From positions 62,001-126,000 of the forward strand of contig NZ_LRQV01000002.1 of the NCBI RefSeq assembly GCF_001567585.1: DNA of 64,000 nt, written 5' to 3'. Position numbers and translations under genes: made by a program. Shown here piece by piece: positions 43,485 through 52,284 of the stretch (positions within the stretch are counted from its first letter, which is position 1; every line of letters begins with the position of its first letter). The stretch is from Micromonospora rosaria. GTDB taxonomy: Bacteria > Actinomycetota > Actinomycetes > Mycobacteriales > Micromonosporaceae. Under the pieces are notes generated by a model. That model was not told the origin of the DNA. It worked only from the letters and a program-made list of their open reading frames with translations, and made no database searches.

Positions 43485-44183
43485 TCAGCGGTAGCCGGCT
43501 GTCCCCGTCCGCAGGGCCGGCCACTGCACGGGGTCGTGCCCGAAGACCAGCAGCGCGCCCTCCGCCCCGGCCAGGGCCACGAGCCGGGCGGTGCTGCGCC
43601 GGGTGTCCTCCTCGTGCAGGTCGAACGGCAGGATCGGCCGCTCCTGCGGGTCCGCCGCGATGCCCATCGGGATCGCGTCCCCGGCCAGCAGCACCGGCCC
43701 GTCACCGGGCAACCGGACCAGGACGGACTGGTGACCGGGTACGTGCCCGGACGTCTCGACCAGCTCGACGCCGGGCAGCAGGGTAGTGTCCCCGTCGACC
43801 AGGCGGTACCGCGCTCCGGGCACGTCCCAGCGGGGTCGGGTCCGGGCGATCCGGTCGATCCTGCCGGCCAGCGCGGCCTCGTGGTGCCGGCGCTGCACCA
43901 CGAACTCGGCGTCGGGGAAGAGGGCGTGGTTGCCGGCGTGGTCCGGATCGAGATGGGTGCAGACCACCACGTGGATGTCCGCCGGCCGGAGGCCGAGCCC
44001 GTCGAGTACCCGGTCCACCCGCTCGTGCGGGGCGACCGTCAGCACACCGGCCGGGTCCGGGGCGTCGACCGGCGGCCCGGTGTCGACCAGCAGGTTCGTG
44101 CCGTCGTCGGCGCGGACCAGGTACCCCGGCACGGGCGCGTCGAGACCGGCGATCGTGCCCAGCCGCAGCAGGTGCAGCCTCAT
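43485..44183 (-). CDS. Metallo-beta-lactamase-fold hydrolase
   Basis: The 232-residue protein has the zinc motif HLDPDHAGN (CTHLDPDHAGNHALF), further ligands in SGHVPGHQSVLV and LLAGDAIP, and a late His in FGHDP. It is close in layout to quorum-lactonase-like enzymes. Similar proteins in type II polyketide clusters act as thioesterases or auxiliary cyclases that release the chain. Lactone hydrolysis is an alternative. Its ATG overlaps the stop of the upstream FAD oxygenase as ATGA. Confidence 0.88.
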   Translation of the reverse strand: MRLHLLRLGTIAGLDAPVPGYLVRADDGTNLLVDTGPPVDAPDPAGVLTVAPHERVDRVLDGLGLRPADIHVVVCTHLDPDHAGNHALFPDAEFVVQRRHHEAALAGRIDRIARTRPRWDVPGARYRLVDGDTTLLPGVELVETSGHVPGHQSVLVRLPGDGPVLLAGDAIPMGIAADPQERPILPFDLHEEDTRRSTARLVALAGAEGALLVFGHDPVQWPALRTGTAGYR

Positions 44184-45811
44184 CGGGACCCGCCCCGGGA
44201 CAGCACCCCGGTCAGAGCGTCGCGCAGGGCCTGCCCCGGGTCGGGCAGGGCGTCGGCCGCCGCCCGCCACGCGACGTGGCCGTCCGGCCGGACCAGCAGC
44301 ACGAGCTGCGCGTCGGCGTACGGCTGCGAGCCCACCGGGTCGTCCAGCAGCACGTCGGCGCCGATGCGGTGGACGGTCACCGGCAGGTCCAGATCCGCCG
44401 CGACGGCCGCCACGGTGTCGTCGACCGCGGCCTCCGCGCCGAGCACGACGGTCCAGCCCGCGCCGAACAACGACAGCACGGAGGCCGGCCGGCCGTCGAG
44501 GCGTACCGGCGCGTGGGGGGCCCGGGTGCCCGGCGTACCGTCGCAGTGGTCCACCCAGACCGGGTCCGCGTCGGCCGGGACGGCGGCGGTGTCCCCGCCG
44601 ACCACCGCCGTCGAGCGGTACCGCTGGCCGAAGTGGACGACCCGGTCCGGCAGGATCTCCGCCGAGCCCTCGAACTCCTCACCGAGCAGGACCGGCCGGT
44701 CCCGGGACCGCAGCACCGCCTGCTGCACCGTGGCGCGGGCCACCGGCAGCCGTTCCGACTCGTACGAGTCCAGCAGCTCCGCGCCGGCGACCCCACGCAG
44801 CACCCCGGCGAGCTTCCAGGCGAGGTTCACGGCGTCCTGGATCCCGGTGTTGGAGCCGAGGGCCCCGGTCGGAGGCATCACGTGCGCGGCGTCCCCGACG
44901 AAGAACACCGGCCCCCGCCGCAGCCGCGTCGCCCACCGTCCGGCCGCCTCCCAGGGCAGCACGCTCTGGATCTTGACGTCCAGGTCGGCGATGCCGGCCG
45001 CCGAGCGGACCAACGCCACGCACCGCTGCTCGGGGAAGTCCCGGGGGCTCTGCCCGCTCGCCGGGTCGTACATGACGTGCAGCAGCCAGTTGTCGGCGTT
45101 GTCGACCGGCACCAGCGCGCCCATGAGATCGGGGTTGACGACGTACGAGAGGATGAACCGCCGGTCGCCCAGCGGCGCCGCGAGGTCCGCCCGAAAGTGG
45201 ATGTTGAGGTAGGTGGCGAGGGTGCCCTCGCCCTCGGTGCCGACCCCCCACCGCTGTCGCAGGGGGCTCTGCGGCCCGTCGGCGGCGACGAGGTAGCGGG
45301 CCCGGATCAGCCGCCGCTCCCCGGTGGCCCGGTCGAGCACCTCGGCCAGCACCCCGGAGTCGTCGACCGTCACGTCGACCAGCTCGGTGGCGAACCGGAC
45401 GTCCGCGCCCAGCTCCACCGCCCGATCGCGCAGCACCGGCTCCAGTTCGTCCTGGTCGCACAGGCACCACCGGGCCGGGCTCAGGTCGGAGATGTCCACG
45501 TCGGTGTCCACGAAGTACGGTGCGTGCAACTCGCCGATGTCCTGGCCGGCCAGGCTCTCCATCGCCCGGATGCCCCGGTTGCCGGCCAGCGCCCGCCCGG
45601 ACGGTGTCCCCCGCACCCGGCCGGAGATCCCCAGCACGTCGAACAGCTCCATGGTCCGGGCGTTCACCCCGCGCGCCCGCGGGTGCCTCGACGTCGTCTC
45701 GTGTCGCTCCACCAGCACCGGGGACGCTCCCCAGTGCGCCAGGAAGGCGGCCGTCGCGAGTCCGGCCAGCCCGCCGCCCACGATCAGCACCCCGGTCTCG
45801 TCCACCCGCAT
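44180..45811 (-). CDS. Aromatic polyketide FAD hydroxylase (third copy)
   Basis: The 543-residue class A monooxygenase has VLIVGGGLAGLATAAFLAHWG at the N-terminus and the DG motif LVAADGPQSPLRQRWG. The second FAD motif is GDAAHVMPPTGALGSNTG, and a thioredoxin-like C-terminal domain follows. It shares many blocks with the oxygenase at 16830-18452, such as RHxxTSRxxRAxGVNxRTMEL. It should oxygenate the aromatic scaffold. The ATG was chosen for an AAGGAG site upstream. It forms a two-gene operon with the hydrolase. Confidence 0.93.
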   Translation of the reverse strand: MRVDETGVLIVGGGLAGLATAAFLAHWGASPVLVERHETTSRHPRARGVNARTMELFDVLGISGRVRGTPSGRALAGNRGIRAMESLAGQDIGELHAPYFVDTDVDISDLSPARWCLCDQDELEPVLRDRAVELGADVRFATELVDVTVDDSGVLAEVLDRATGERRLIRARYLVAADGPQSPLRQRWGVGTEGEGTLATYLNIHFRADLAAPLGDRRFILSYVVNPDLMGALVPVDNADNWLLHVMYDPASGQSPRDFPEQRCVALVRSAAGIADLDVKIQSVLPWEAAGRWATRLRRGPVFFVGDAAHVMPPTGALGSNTGIQDAVNLAWKLAGVLRGVAGAELLDSYESERLPVARATVQQAVLRSRDRPVLLGEEFEGSAEILPDRVVHFGQRYRSTAVVGGDTAAVPADADPVWVDHCDGTPGTRAPHAPVRLDGRPASVLSLFGAGWTVVLGAEAAVDDTVAAVAADLDLPVTVHRIGADVLLDDPVGSQPYADAQLVLLVRPDGHVAWRAAADALPDPGQALRDALTGVLSRGGSR

Positions 45812-46056
45812 CGGTTTCTCCTTCTCAGCGACGTACGCCACGACCGGCCACGGCCACCGCGCGGGACCTCGGGTGGCCGTGGCCGACTGCATCGAGAAGC
45901 GGGAATGCCCGCGTGACCCAGGCTAGGGGCAGGACGGCGTACCGGACAAAGGCCCACCAGTCGCCCTCGACCACCCCGCGAGGCGGATCCGACCGCGTCT
46001 CGTGCCGCCGCACCAGCCCGGGTTGGTAGACCTGGGGCCGACCCAGGGGAGGCACC

Positions 46057-46821
46057 ATGTCGATGCTGCACGGCAAGCGCCTGTTGGTGACCGGTGTCCT
46101 GACCGAGTCGTCGATCGCGTTCCGCACCGCCCAGGTGGCCATCGCCGAGGGCGCGCAGGTCCTGCTGACCGGGTACGGCCGGATGGGCCTGGTGGAACGG
46201 ATCGCCGCCCGGCTGCCGGGGACGCCACCCGTGCTGGAACTGGACGTCACCGACCCCGCGCACCTGGCGGGCCTCGCCGACCGGGTGCGCCGGTACGTCG
46301 ACGGCCTCGACGGCGTCGTCCACGCCGTCGGCTTCGCGCCGAAGGAGGCGCTGGGCGGGCGGTTCCTCCGGACCGGCTGGGAGGACGTGGCCCGGACGGT
46401 GCACGTCTCGACGTACTCGCTCGCCTCGGTGACCACGGCGGCGTTGCCGCTGATGGGCGCCGGCGGCGCGGTCGTGGGGCTCACCTTCGACGCCACGGTG
46501 GCCTGGCCCGGGTACGACTGGATGGGCGTGGCCAAGGCCGGCCTGGAGTCGTGCGCGCGGTACCTCGCCCGGGACCTGGGGCCGCGCGGCATCCGGGTCA
46601 ACCTCGTGGCGGCGGGCCCCCTGCGGACGGTGGCCGCGCGGAACATCCCCGGGTTCGGTGACTTCGAGGCGGTATGGAAGGACCGGGCGTGCCTGGAGTG
46701 GGACGTGACGGACACCGGGCCGGCGGCGCGGGCCTGCGTGGCGCTGCTGTCGGAGTGGTTCCCGGCCACGACCGGCGAGATCGTGCACGTCGACGGGGGT
46801 GTGCACGCGGTGGGGGCGTAG
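46057..46821 (+). CDS. Enoyl-ACP reductase (FabI/InhA-like)
   Basis: The 254-residue SDR matches the InhA/FabI subfamily. It begins MLHGKRLLVTGVLTESSIAFRTAQ and has the LTGYGRM loop, the substrate-site HAVGFAPKEALGG and the atypical catalytic YxxxxxxK in GYDWMGVAKAG, ending GEIVHVDGG. A GGGGAGG site precedes the ATG. It stands alone, not beside a housekeeping fabG. It may reduce an enoyl starter chain with the KAS III product, or act as a resistant FabI copy protecting the producer. Confidence 0.9.
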   Translation: MSMLHGKRLLVTGVLTESSIAFRTAQVAIAEGAQVLLTGYGRMGLVERIAARLPGTPPVLELDVTDPAHLAGLADRVRRYVDGLDGVVHAVGFAPKEALGGRFLRTGWEDVARTVHVSTYSLASVTTAALPLMGAGGAVVGLTFDATVAWPGYDWMGVAKAGLESCARYLARDLGPRGIRVNLVAAGPLRTVAARNIPGFGDFEAVWKDRACLEWDVTDTGPAARACVALLSEWFPATTGEIVHVDGGVHAVGA

Positions 46822-46832
46822 GGCCGGGGTGC

Positions 46833-46865
46833 GGTGCCGCCGGTCGGACACCGACCGGCGGCACC
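46833..46865. terminator. Strong bidirectional hairpin terminator
   Basis: A perfect 15-bp stem (46833-46847 with 46851-46865) closes a 3-base loop. It lies between the converging reductase and multicopper oxidase genes. Confidence 0.85.
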
Positions 46866-46870
46866 TGCTG

Positions 46871-48433
46871 TCAGCGGACCACGAAGTTGGCCATCATCGC
46901 CATGTCCTCGTGTTCGAGGTTGTGGCAGTGCATGACGTACTTCCCCTTGTAGGGGCCGAACCGGGCGAGCACCCGGACGTTCTCGCCGCCGCGCAGGTCC
47001 ACGGTGTCCTTCCAGCCACCGTCGGTGGGCAGCAGCGCCGGACCCCCCGTCCCGGACCGACCGAGGATCTTGAAGTGCACCAGGTGTACGTGGACCGGGT
47101 GGTGCGCGTCGGTGTTGAACTCCCAGATCTCGCTGGTGCCGAGCTTCGGCTCCGCCACCGAGAAGTCCGGTGAGAAGAGCTTGCCGTTGATCACCCAGGT
47201 CTCGTGGCCGTTCTGCTTGCCGCCCCGACCGAAGGCGATCTTGCGGGTGGCCACCGCGTCGGCGGGGTCGAGCGCGTCGAACTCCGACATGTCCGACAGC
47301 CGGTCGGGGATCCGTGACTCGTCGCGTACCGTCTCGGTGACGGCGAACCGCATCACCTTGCCGAGTTTGCCGTCGTCGATCCGGTTGACCAGGTCGACGG
47401 TGGTGCCGGGCTTGAACTTCCCGAAGTCGACGACGACGTCGTACCGCTCCGACTGGGCGATGGGCAGCGTGTCCAGCGAGCGGGGCGCGCCGAGCAGGCC
47501 GCCGTCGCTGCCGATCTGCACGAAGGACGGCCCGTCGGGCGCCGGGTCCAGCGCCAACTCGTAGCGCCGGGCGTTGGAGGCGTTGAGCAACCGCAGCCGG
47601 TACCGCGCCGCCGCCACCTCCATGACCGGCCAGGGCCGGCCGTTGACGAGGATGACGTCACCCAGCACGCCCTCGTGGTAGTCGTTGTCGACGCCGTGGT
47701 CGCCCATCAACGAGTCGTCCACCGACGGGTACATCAGGGAGCCGTCCCGGTCGAACGACCGGTCGCAGATCATCAGCGGCACGTCCCGGTCACCGGACGG
47801 GAGCGGCAGGCTCTCCTCCTCGTCGTCGTGGACGAGATGGAAGCCGGCCAGGCCCCGCCACACCTGCGGGCCGGTGAAGTCCATCCGGTGGTCGTGGTAC
47901 CAGAGCGTGGAGGCACGCTGCTCCAACGGGTAGTCGTACTCCCTCGACCCGGTGCTGGTGTCGCCGTGCCCCGCGTGGGGCCCGCCGCCGGCGCTGCCCC
48001 CCTCGGGGATGACGAGGTCGAGGGGGTAGCCGTCGTCGGCCGGCGGGGTGCGGCCACCGTGCAGGTGCACGACGAGCGGCACGGGCAGCCGGTTCGTGTG
48101 TCGGATCACGGTGCGCCGGCCGCTGCGCGAGACGATCGTCGGGCCGGGAAACGAGCCGTTGTAGCCCCAGATCGGGGTACGCAGGTTGGGCAGGATCCCC
48201 ACCGACGCGGCGCGGGCGGTGATCTCGTAGTAGTCGGCCGAATCGGTGCGGCGCACCGGCTTGAGCACCGGCGGCAGCGTCAGCGCGACGCGGAACGGGT
48301 CGGGCACGTCCGCCTTGCTCTTGAGCACGCTGCCGGTGACGTCGGACGAGCAGCCGGCGGAGACAGCGGCCAGCGGGATCCCGAGCGCCGACAGGCCAGT
48401 CAGTTGCAGCAGACGACGACGGTTGATTCGCAT
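46871..48433 (-). CDS. Multicopper oxidase (CotA/phenoxazinone-synthase-like), exported
   Basis: The 520-residue oxidase starts with a Tat-like signal (RINRRRLLQLTGLSALG) that ends in a lipobox-like AVSAGC. The copper motifs are HLHGG, LWYHDHRMD, HHPVHVHLVHFK and the C-terminal HCHNLEHEDMAMM. This pattern matches CotA and phenoxazinone-synthase-type enzymes. It could couple or oxidise the phenolic product outside the cell. A TAGCAT hexamer 7 bases before the ATG suggests a leaderless transcript. It may mark the right edge of the cluster. Confidence 0.9.
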   Translation of the reverse strand: MRINRRRLLQLTGLSALGIPLAAVSAGCSSDVTGSVLKSKADVPDPFRVALTLPPVLKPVRRTDSADYYEITARAASVGILPNLRTPIWGYNGSFPGPTIVSRSGRRTVIRHTNRLPVPLVVHLHGGRTPPADDGYPLDLVIPEGGSAGGGPHAGHGDTSTGSREYDYPLEQRASTLWYHDHRMDFTGPQVWRGLAGFHLVHDDEEESLPLPSGDRDVPLMICDRSFDRDGSLMYPSVDDSLMGDHGVDNDYHEGVLGDVILVNGRPWPVMEVAAARYRLRLLNASNARRYELALDPAPDGPSFVQIGSDGGLLGAPRSLDTLPIAQSERYDVVVDFGKFKPGTTVDLVNRIDDGKLGKVMRFAVTETVRDESRIPDRLSDMSEFDALDPADAVATRKIAFGRGGKQNGHETWVINGKLFSPDFSVAEPKLGTSEIWEFNTDAHHPVHVHLVHFKILGRSGTGGPALLPTDGGWKDTVDLRGGENVRVLARFGPYKGKYVMHCHNLEHEDMAMMANFVVR

Positions 48434-48932
48434 TCCTCTGATGCTAGGAACGAAAGGGGAATTTGCCGTCCGCCGGCCGGTGTACACCCTACGAAGCAGG
48501 AACGGCACGGGCGTTTGCGGCGCGTGGCGTACGCCCCCGGTGAGGATTGCTGGTAGTCACCTCCGGAAGGAGGCCTCGATCGGCTGCGAATCCGATCAGA
48601 ACGCTGTATCTCGTGGGCACGCAGGAACGGCAGCTCCGCACGGTGGAGCTGGCCGCCTCGCGGCTGAAGCCGTCCGGCGTCACCATCATCGAGACCTGCA
48701 GTCCGCTCGTTCCACCGGGAACCGGTGGGACATGCGACGAAGGGACGCGGGTCGGAACGGTACGTGTCGGTCCACGGGATCGCAGGCCAGGACGCACCGC
48801 ACGACGGCCGGTGACGGCACCAGGTCGGTCGTCATCCCTCATCCCGGAGACGACACAAGAACCGTCTTAACAATTGACGCAAAAGTGCAGACTCATTGAC
48901 AGTCATCATGTTTTTCCGAAGAATTGACGACC
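48434..48932. other. Intergenic region between oxidase and secreted protein genes
   Basis: This 500-base stretch holds promoters for two divergent genes. The part 48840-48930 is AT-rich (TTAACAATTGACG and similar). A possible methyltransferase remnant lies in the middle and is listed separately. No intact gene is convincing. Confidence 0.5.
48601..48725 (+). pseudogene. Possible remnant of a SAM-dependent methyltransferase gene
   Basis: In one forward frame the translation reads ELAASRLKPSGVTIIETCSP, very like the RLKPGGVxIIETxNP block of class I methyltransferases. Nothing before or after it continues the fold: no GxGxG motif is present, and the downstream sequence is a low-complexity Arg/Pro/Thr stretch. 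It may be a decayed gene fragment or a chance match. Confidence 0.25.
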
Positions 48933-49484
48933 ATGGGTTCTCTTCGGGCACGTGGACGACGTATGGCTGGACTTGTCGTGGCGGTGATCGCGACGACCGT
49001 CATGACGACCGGAGTCGCGGCACCGGCGACGGCCATGGCAGGGGCGCGAGGCGTCAGCCAGCCGCACGCCGTCACCGACAGCGGTTCGGGCACCGGATCA
49101 CCGGACCGCCTGCTCCTCGCCGACACCGCGCCGCTCACCCGGTACTGGTGGCCGAGGAACGACCACATGACCTCGGTCTTCCACCCCGGCGGCGGCTACC
49201 AGGCCGAGTTCGTCCTCGGGCAGATCCACACCAGCTGGGCGGCCGGCACCCACCCGCTCTTTCAGTGCACGAAGGGATCCGACCGGTTCACCTCCCCCCA
49301 GTTCGACTGCGAGGGACGGTATTCCCTCGGGCTGATCGGCTACGCGTACACCGCTCCGCCGGCAGCCCCCCACCGGGCGTTCTACCGGTGCCTCGTCCGC
49401 AGCAACGGGGAGCACTTCGACTCCAACGACCCGAACTGCGAGGGCCAGCGGCCCGAGGGTGTGCTCGGCTACCTGCTCCTCTGA
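48933..49484 (+). CDS. Secreted protein with repeated Cys/Gly-Tyr segments
   Basis: The 183-residue protein has an N-terminal signal peptide (RMAGLVVAVIATTVMTTGVAAPATA, cleaved near residue 35). The mature part carries repeated units: CTKGSDRFTSPQFDCEG with LGLIGYAY, then CLVRSNGEHFDSNDPNCEG with VLGYLLL. This resembles DUF5648-like or fascin-like beta-trefoil repeat proteins (Y-R-C...HF-S...C-EG...G-x-L-GY). The function is unknown; such repeats often occur in secreted hydrolases or adhesins. A GAAGAA site lies before the ATG. Confidence 0.75.
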   Translation: MGSLRARGRRMAGLVVAVIATTVMTTGVAAPATAMAGARGVSQPHAVTDSGSGTGSPDRLLLADTAPLTRYWWPRNDHMTSVFHPGGGYQAEFVLGQIHTSWAAGTHPLFQCTKGSDRFTSPQFDCEGRYSLGLIGYAYTAPPAAPHRAFYRCLVRSNGEHFDSNDPNCEGQRPEGVLGYLLL

Positions 49485-49533
49485 CGGGCGCGGCGGCGGC
49501 CGGGATCCCGGAGCCGCACCGCCACCGGCGTCA

Positions 49534-49567
49534 CCGGCGCACCGCCTCGACCAGGGTGGTGCGCCGG
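49534..49567. terminator. Hairpin terminator
   Basis: Arms CCGGCGCACC and GGTGCGCCGG pair perfectly and extend inward with G-U wobbles to about 14 pairs around a 6-base loop. It lies between converging genes. Confidence 0.65.
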
Positions 49568-49604
49568 GCCGGCGACCGGCCGCCTCTGCGACCGGCGACC
49601 CGGG

Positions 49605-49904
49605 TCAGCGCGCCGGGGACCGGTGCAGGCACAGGACGCTGCCGGAGGCGGCGTCGACCACGACCGTCACCCGGGCGGCTCCCGGCGTGGCGGACACCCT
49701 GCCGACCACCCGGGCGGGGGGCGGCTCGCAGGTCACGGCGGGACCGACCGGCGGTGGCCGTCGCGGTTCTCCCCCGAGCAGGCCCAGCCCCGCGACGGTC
49801 ACGAGCACCAGGGCGGCACGCCGGTGACGGTGCCCCCGTGGCGGCGGTGCCGTGGCGGCCGGTGGGGTGTCCAGGTCGATGACCGGGGTCTCCTGCGGGG
49901 CCAT
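49605..49904 (-). CDS. Small single-pass membrane protein
   Basis: The 99-residue protein has a Pro-rich cytosolic start, a basic patch (RGHRHRRA) and one membrane helix (ALVLVTVAGLGLLGG). A short extracytoplasmic domain follows with two Cys (VTCEPPPAR and SVLCLHRSP). The start is uncertain, with an upstream in-frame start at 49949. No family is recognised. Confidence 0.5.
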   Translation of the reverse strand: MAPQETPVIDLDTPPAATAPPPRGHRHRRAALVLVTVAGLGLLGGEPRRPPPVGPAVTCEPPPARVVGRVSATPGAARVTVVVDAASGSVLCLHRSPAR

Positions 49905-50004
49905 GTCAGGAACCGTACGCGGCGCGGCCGGTGCCGCGCGCCGGGTCACGGCTTCCCACCGTCACCCGGCGGTGCCGGCGTCACCACCGGTGACGTCGCC
50001 CCGG

Positions 50005-50658
50005 TCACGCCGCACCGATCGCCAGCGGACCCCGGGCGCCCGCACCGTCACGACCCCGGTCCGCCACCGGGTCACCGTCGCCGACCACGATCGGGCGGCG
50101 GCAGACGTACACCAGGGCGGGCGGCAGGTTGCTCCAGACGGTCCGGCTGATCACGACCTCCTCGAACCGGGAACGCAACGACCGCAGCAGCCGCCGGGCC
50201 GGCGGGGCGTACCGCGCGTGGACGTAGGCGAACGTCGTGAGGACGCCGCCGGGCTGCAGGACCGCGACCGCCTCCGACAGGATCTCGTGCTGGAGCTGGT
50301 GGTCGAACGCCGCCCAGGGCAGACCGCTGACGATGACGTCGACCGGGCCGACGCCGCGGTGCGCCAGCACGTCCCGCAGGACGGTGGCGTCCGCGTTCAC
50401 CACCTCGACGGACGGATGGCGGGCCGCCAGCCGTTGCGCGAACCGCGCGTTGACCTCGACGGCGATGTGCCGGCCGCCGCCCGCCAGGCGTCGCTGGATG
50501 AGTTCGGTGAACGCGCCGGTGCCGGGCCCGAGCTCGACAACGGTGGGAGCGCCCGTCCGCGGCACCGCGGCCGTGGCCACCTCGGCCAACGCGGGCGAAC
50601 TCGGCGCGACCGCGCCGACGGTCAGGGGGTTGCGCACGAACTCGAGGAAGAACGACAC
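50005..50658 (-). CDS. Phospholipid N-methyltransferase-like enzyme (PmtA type)
   Basis: The 217-residue protein begins SFFLEFVRNPLTVGAVAPSSPALA, typical of the PmtA/rRNA-adenine-dimethylase-like group. It has SAM motif I (VVELGPGTGAFT) and a motif IV-like VDVIVSGLPWA. The last ~25 residues are disordered. A role in methylating phosphatidylethanolamine or a similar lipid is likely, though such proteins are often only predicted. The start codon is GTG. It is not obviously connected with the polyketide genes. Confidence 0.8.
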   Translation of the reverse strand: MSFFLEFVRNPLTVGAVAPSSPALAEVATAAVPRTGAPTVVELGPGTGAFTELIQRRLAGGGRHIAVEVNARFAQRLAARHPSVEVVNADATVLRDVLAHRGVGPVDVIVSGLPWAAFDHQLQHEILSEAVAVLQPGGVLTTFAYVHARYAPPARRLLRSLRSRFEEVVISRTVWSNLPPALVYVCRRPIVVGDGDPVADRGRDGAGARGPLAIGAA

Positions 50659-50919
50659 GGCTCAGCGCACCCCCGCGCCATGCGCTGCGTCGTCCGGCTG
50701 CCGGTGTGCCATCTGCGACTCCCCATCACTCACCGTCGGTGCCACCGTCGTGTCGGGCGGCGGTCCCAGGCTGCCCCAGGATCGGCGGAACATCCACGGT
50801 CTGTCGATCACAGGTTGAGCGGACCCGGTCGCGGGAAGGGGGGATCACCGATCCCTGGTTGTCCCTCACCGGCAGCGGTAGAACGGGGTCAGGGCCACCA
50901 CGCGGCACAGGAGGCAGAC

Positions 50920-51789
50920 ATGATCGATCGGGCCGGGCTCGCCGAGTTCCTGCGCCGCCGCCGGGAGTCGCTGCAGCCCGAGGACGTCGGCCTACCGCGC
51001 GGGCAGCGCCGCCGGACCACCGGTCTGCGTCGCGAGGAAGTCGCCCTGCTGTGCCACATCTCCACGGACTACTACAGCCGGTTGGAGCGCGAGCGCGGAC
51101 CGCACCCGTCCGAGCAGATGATCGCCTCGATCGCGCAGGGTCTGCACCTGTCGCTGGACGAGCGCGACCACCTGTTCCGGCTCGCCGGCCACAATCCGCC
51201 CACCAGGGGGGCGATCAGTGAGCACATCAGTCCGGGCCTGCTGCGCATCCTCGACCGGCTCGCCGACACACCGGCCGAGGTCGTCACCGAGCTGGGTGAG
51301 ACGCTGCGGCAGACCCCGCTCGGCGTCGCGCTGACCGGTGACCTCACCCGCTACACCGGGCCGGCCCGCAGCATCGGCTACCGCTGGTTCACCGACCCGG
51401 CCTGCCGGGCGCTGTACCACCCCGACGACCACGCGCTGCACTCCCGCGTCTTCGCGTCCGGGCTGCGTACGGTGGTCACCCTCCGGGGACCCGGTTCGTG
51501 GGCCGCCCACCTCCAGAACCTGCTGCTCGACCGCAGCGAGGAGTTCCGCGCCGTGTGGCAGGAACACGAGATCGGCGTCCGGCACGACACCGTCAAACGC
51601 TTCGTCCACCCCGAGATCGGCGAGCTCGAACTCACCTGCCAGGCCCTGCTCGACCCCGTGCAGTCGCACCGCCTGCTCGTCTACACCGCCGTCCCCGGCA
51701 CGGAGAGCCACGAGAAACTCCAGCTTCTCTCGGTCATCGGAGCGCCCGACCTGATGGCGGCTGCGCCACCCGGCCACCACGATTGCTGA
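50920..51789 (+). CDS. XRE-family regulator with MmyB-like ligand domain
   Basis: The 289-residue protein has an N-terminal helix-turn-helix (RRTTGLRREEVALLCHISTDYYSRLER, about 27-55). The C-terminal MmyB-like ligand domain has DRLADTPAEVVTELGETLRQTP and the AHLQNLLLDRSEEFRAVWQEHEIG region. Such regulators control neighbouring redox or antibiotic genes. An AGGAGG site lies upstream of the ATG. The gene it would control is not clear; the divergent methyltransferase gene is a candidate. Confidence 0.9.
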   Translation: MIDRAGLAEFLRRRRESLQPEDVGLPRGQRRRTTGLRREEVALLCHISTDYYSRLERERGPHPSEQMIASIAQGLHLSLDERDHLFRLAGHNPPTRGAISEHISPGLLRILDRLADTPAEVVTELGETLRQTPLGVALTGDLTRYTGPARSIGYRWFTDPACRALYHPDDHALHSRVFASGLRTVVTLRGPGSWAAHLQNLLLDRSEEFRAVWQEHEIGVRHDTVKRFVHPEIGELELTCQALLDPVQSHRLLVYTAVPGTESHEKLQLLSVIGAPDLMAAAPPGHHDC

Positions 51790-51831
51790 CCCACCGGCGC
51801 GGAGGCCCGTGCGGGACGGCGCGGAGCCCCG

Positions 51832-52158
51832 CTAGCAGCAGCCCGTCTCCGCGTCCGGGCAGGCCTGCGGGTCGACGGTGAGCACCAGCCCCAGCAGGTC
51901 GCCCAAGGCGTGCGCCAACCGCCGGTCGGCCAACTCGTAGCGGCTGCGCCGGCCCTCGGGGACCGCGACCACCAGCCCGCATCCCCGCAGACAGGCCAGG
52001 TGGTTGGACAGGTTCTGCCGGGTGACGCCCAGCAGTTCCGCCAGGTCGGCCGGATAACCCGGGCCTTCCCGCAGGGCCAACAGCAACCGCGCCCGGGTCG
52101 GGTCGGACAGTGCGTGCCCGAACCGTGCCATCACCTGCCCGTGTGTCAGAGCCTCCAT
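51832..52158 (-). CDS. ArsR/SmtB-family metal sensor (CmtR-like)
   Basis: The 108-residue winged-helix repressor has the DNA-recognition helix region VTRQNLSNHLACLRGCGLV. This contains a Cys-x3-Cys pair matching the CmtR cadmium/lead site, and further C-terminal Cys residues (QACPDAETGCC) could complete the metal site. The ATG at 52158 is preferred because TATATT lies 6 bases upstream (leaderless); a GTG at 52173 is possible. It is divergent from the metal ATPase and likely represses it. Confidence 0.88.
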   Translation of the reverse strand: MEALTHGQVMARFGHALSDPTRARLLLALREGPGYPADLAELLGVTRQNLSNHLACLRGCGLVVAVPEGRRSRYELADRRLAHALGDLLGLVLTVDPQACPDAETGCC

Positions 52159-52164
52159 GATCGC

Positions 52165-52207
52165 AATATACACCGCCTTGTGTATTCAGCGAACGCTGAA
52201 CTAATGT
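52165..52207. promoter_or_regulatory. Divergent promoters with overlapping operator for the metal sensor and ATPase
   Basis: Leftward: TATATT (minus strand, 52165-52170) sits 6 bases from the sensor ATG. Rightward: TTGTGT (52178-52183) and TAATGT (52202-52207) are 18 bases apart. Between them lies the inverted repeat TTCAGCG, AA, CGCTGAA (52185-52200), an ArsR-type operator placed to block both promoters. A second inverted repeat, ATACAC and GTGTAT with a 6-base gap, spans 52168-52185. Confidence 0.65.
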
Positions 52208-52284
52208 GAGCCCGCACCCAGCGGGTGCACCCGCGCGTCGGCGACGGACCCGACGGCGACGGACGAGACGACAGGAGCCCGGTG

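Noticed and set aside
48489..48842. A 117-residue minus-strand reading frame
   Set aside because: Low-complexity Arg/Pro/Ser composition, no ribosome site and no recognisable domain.
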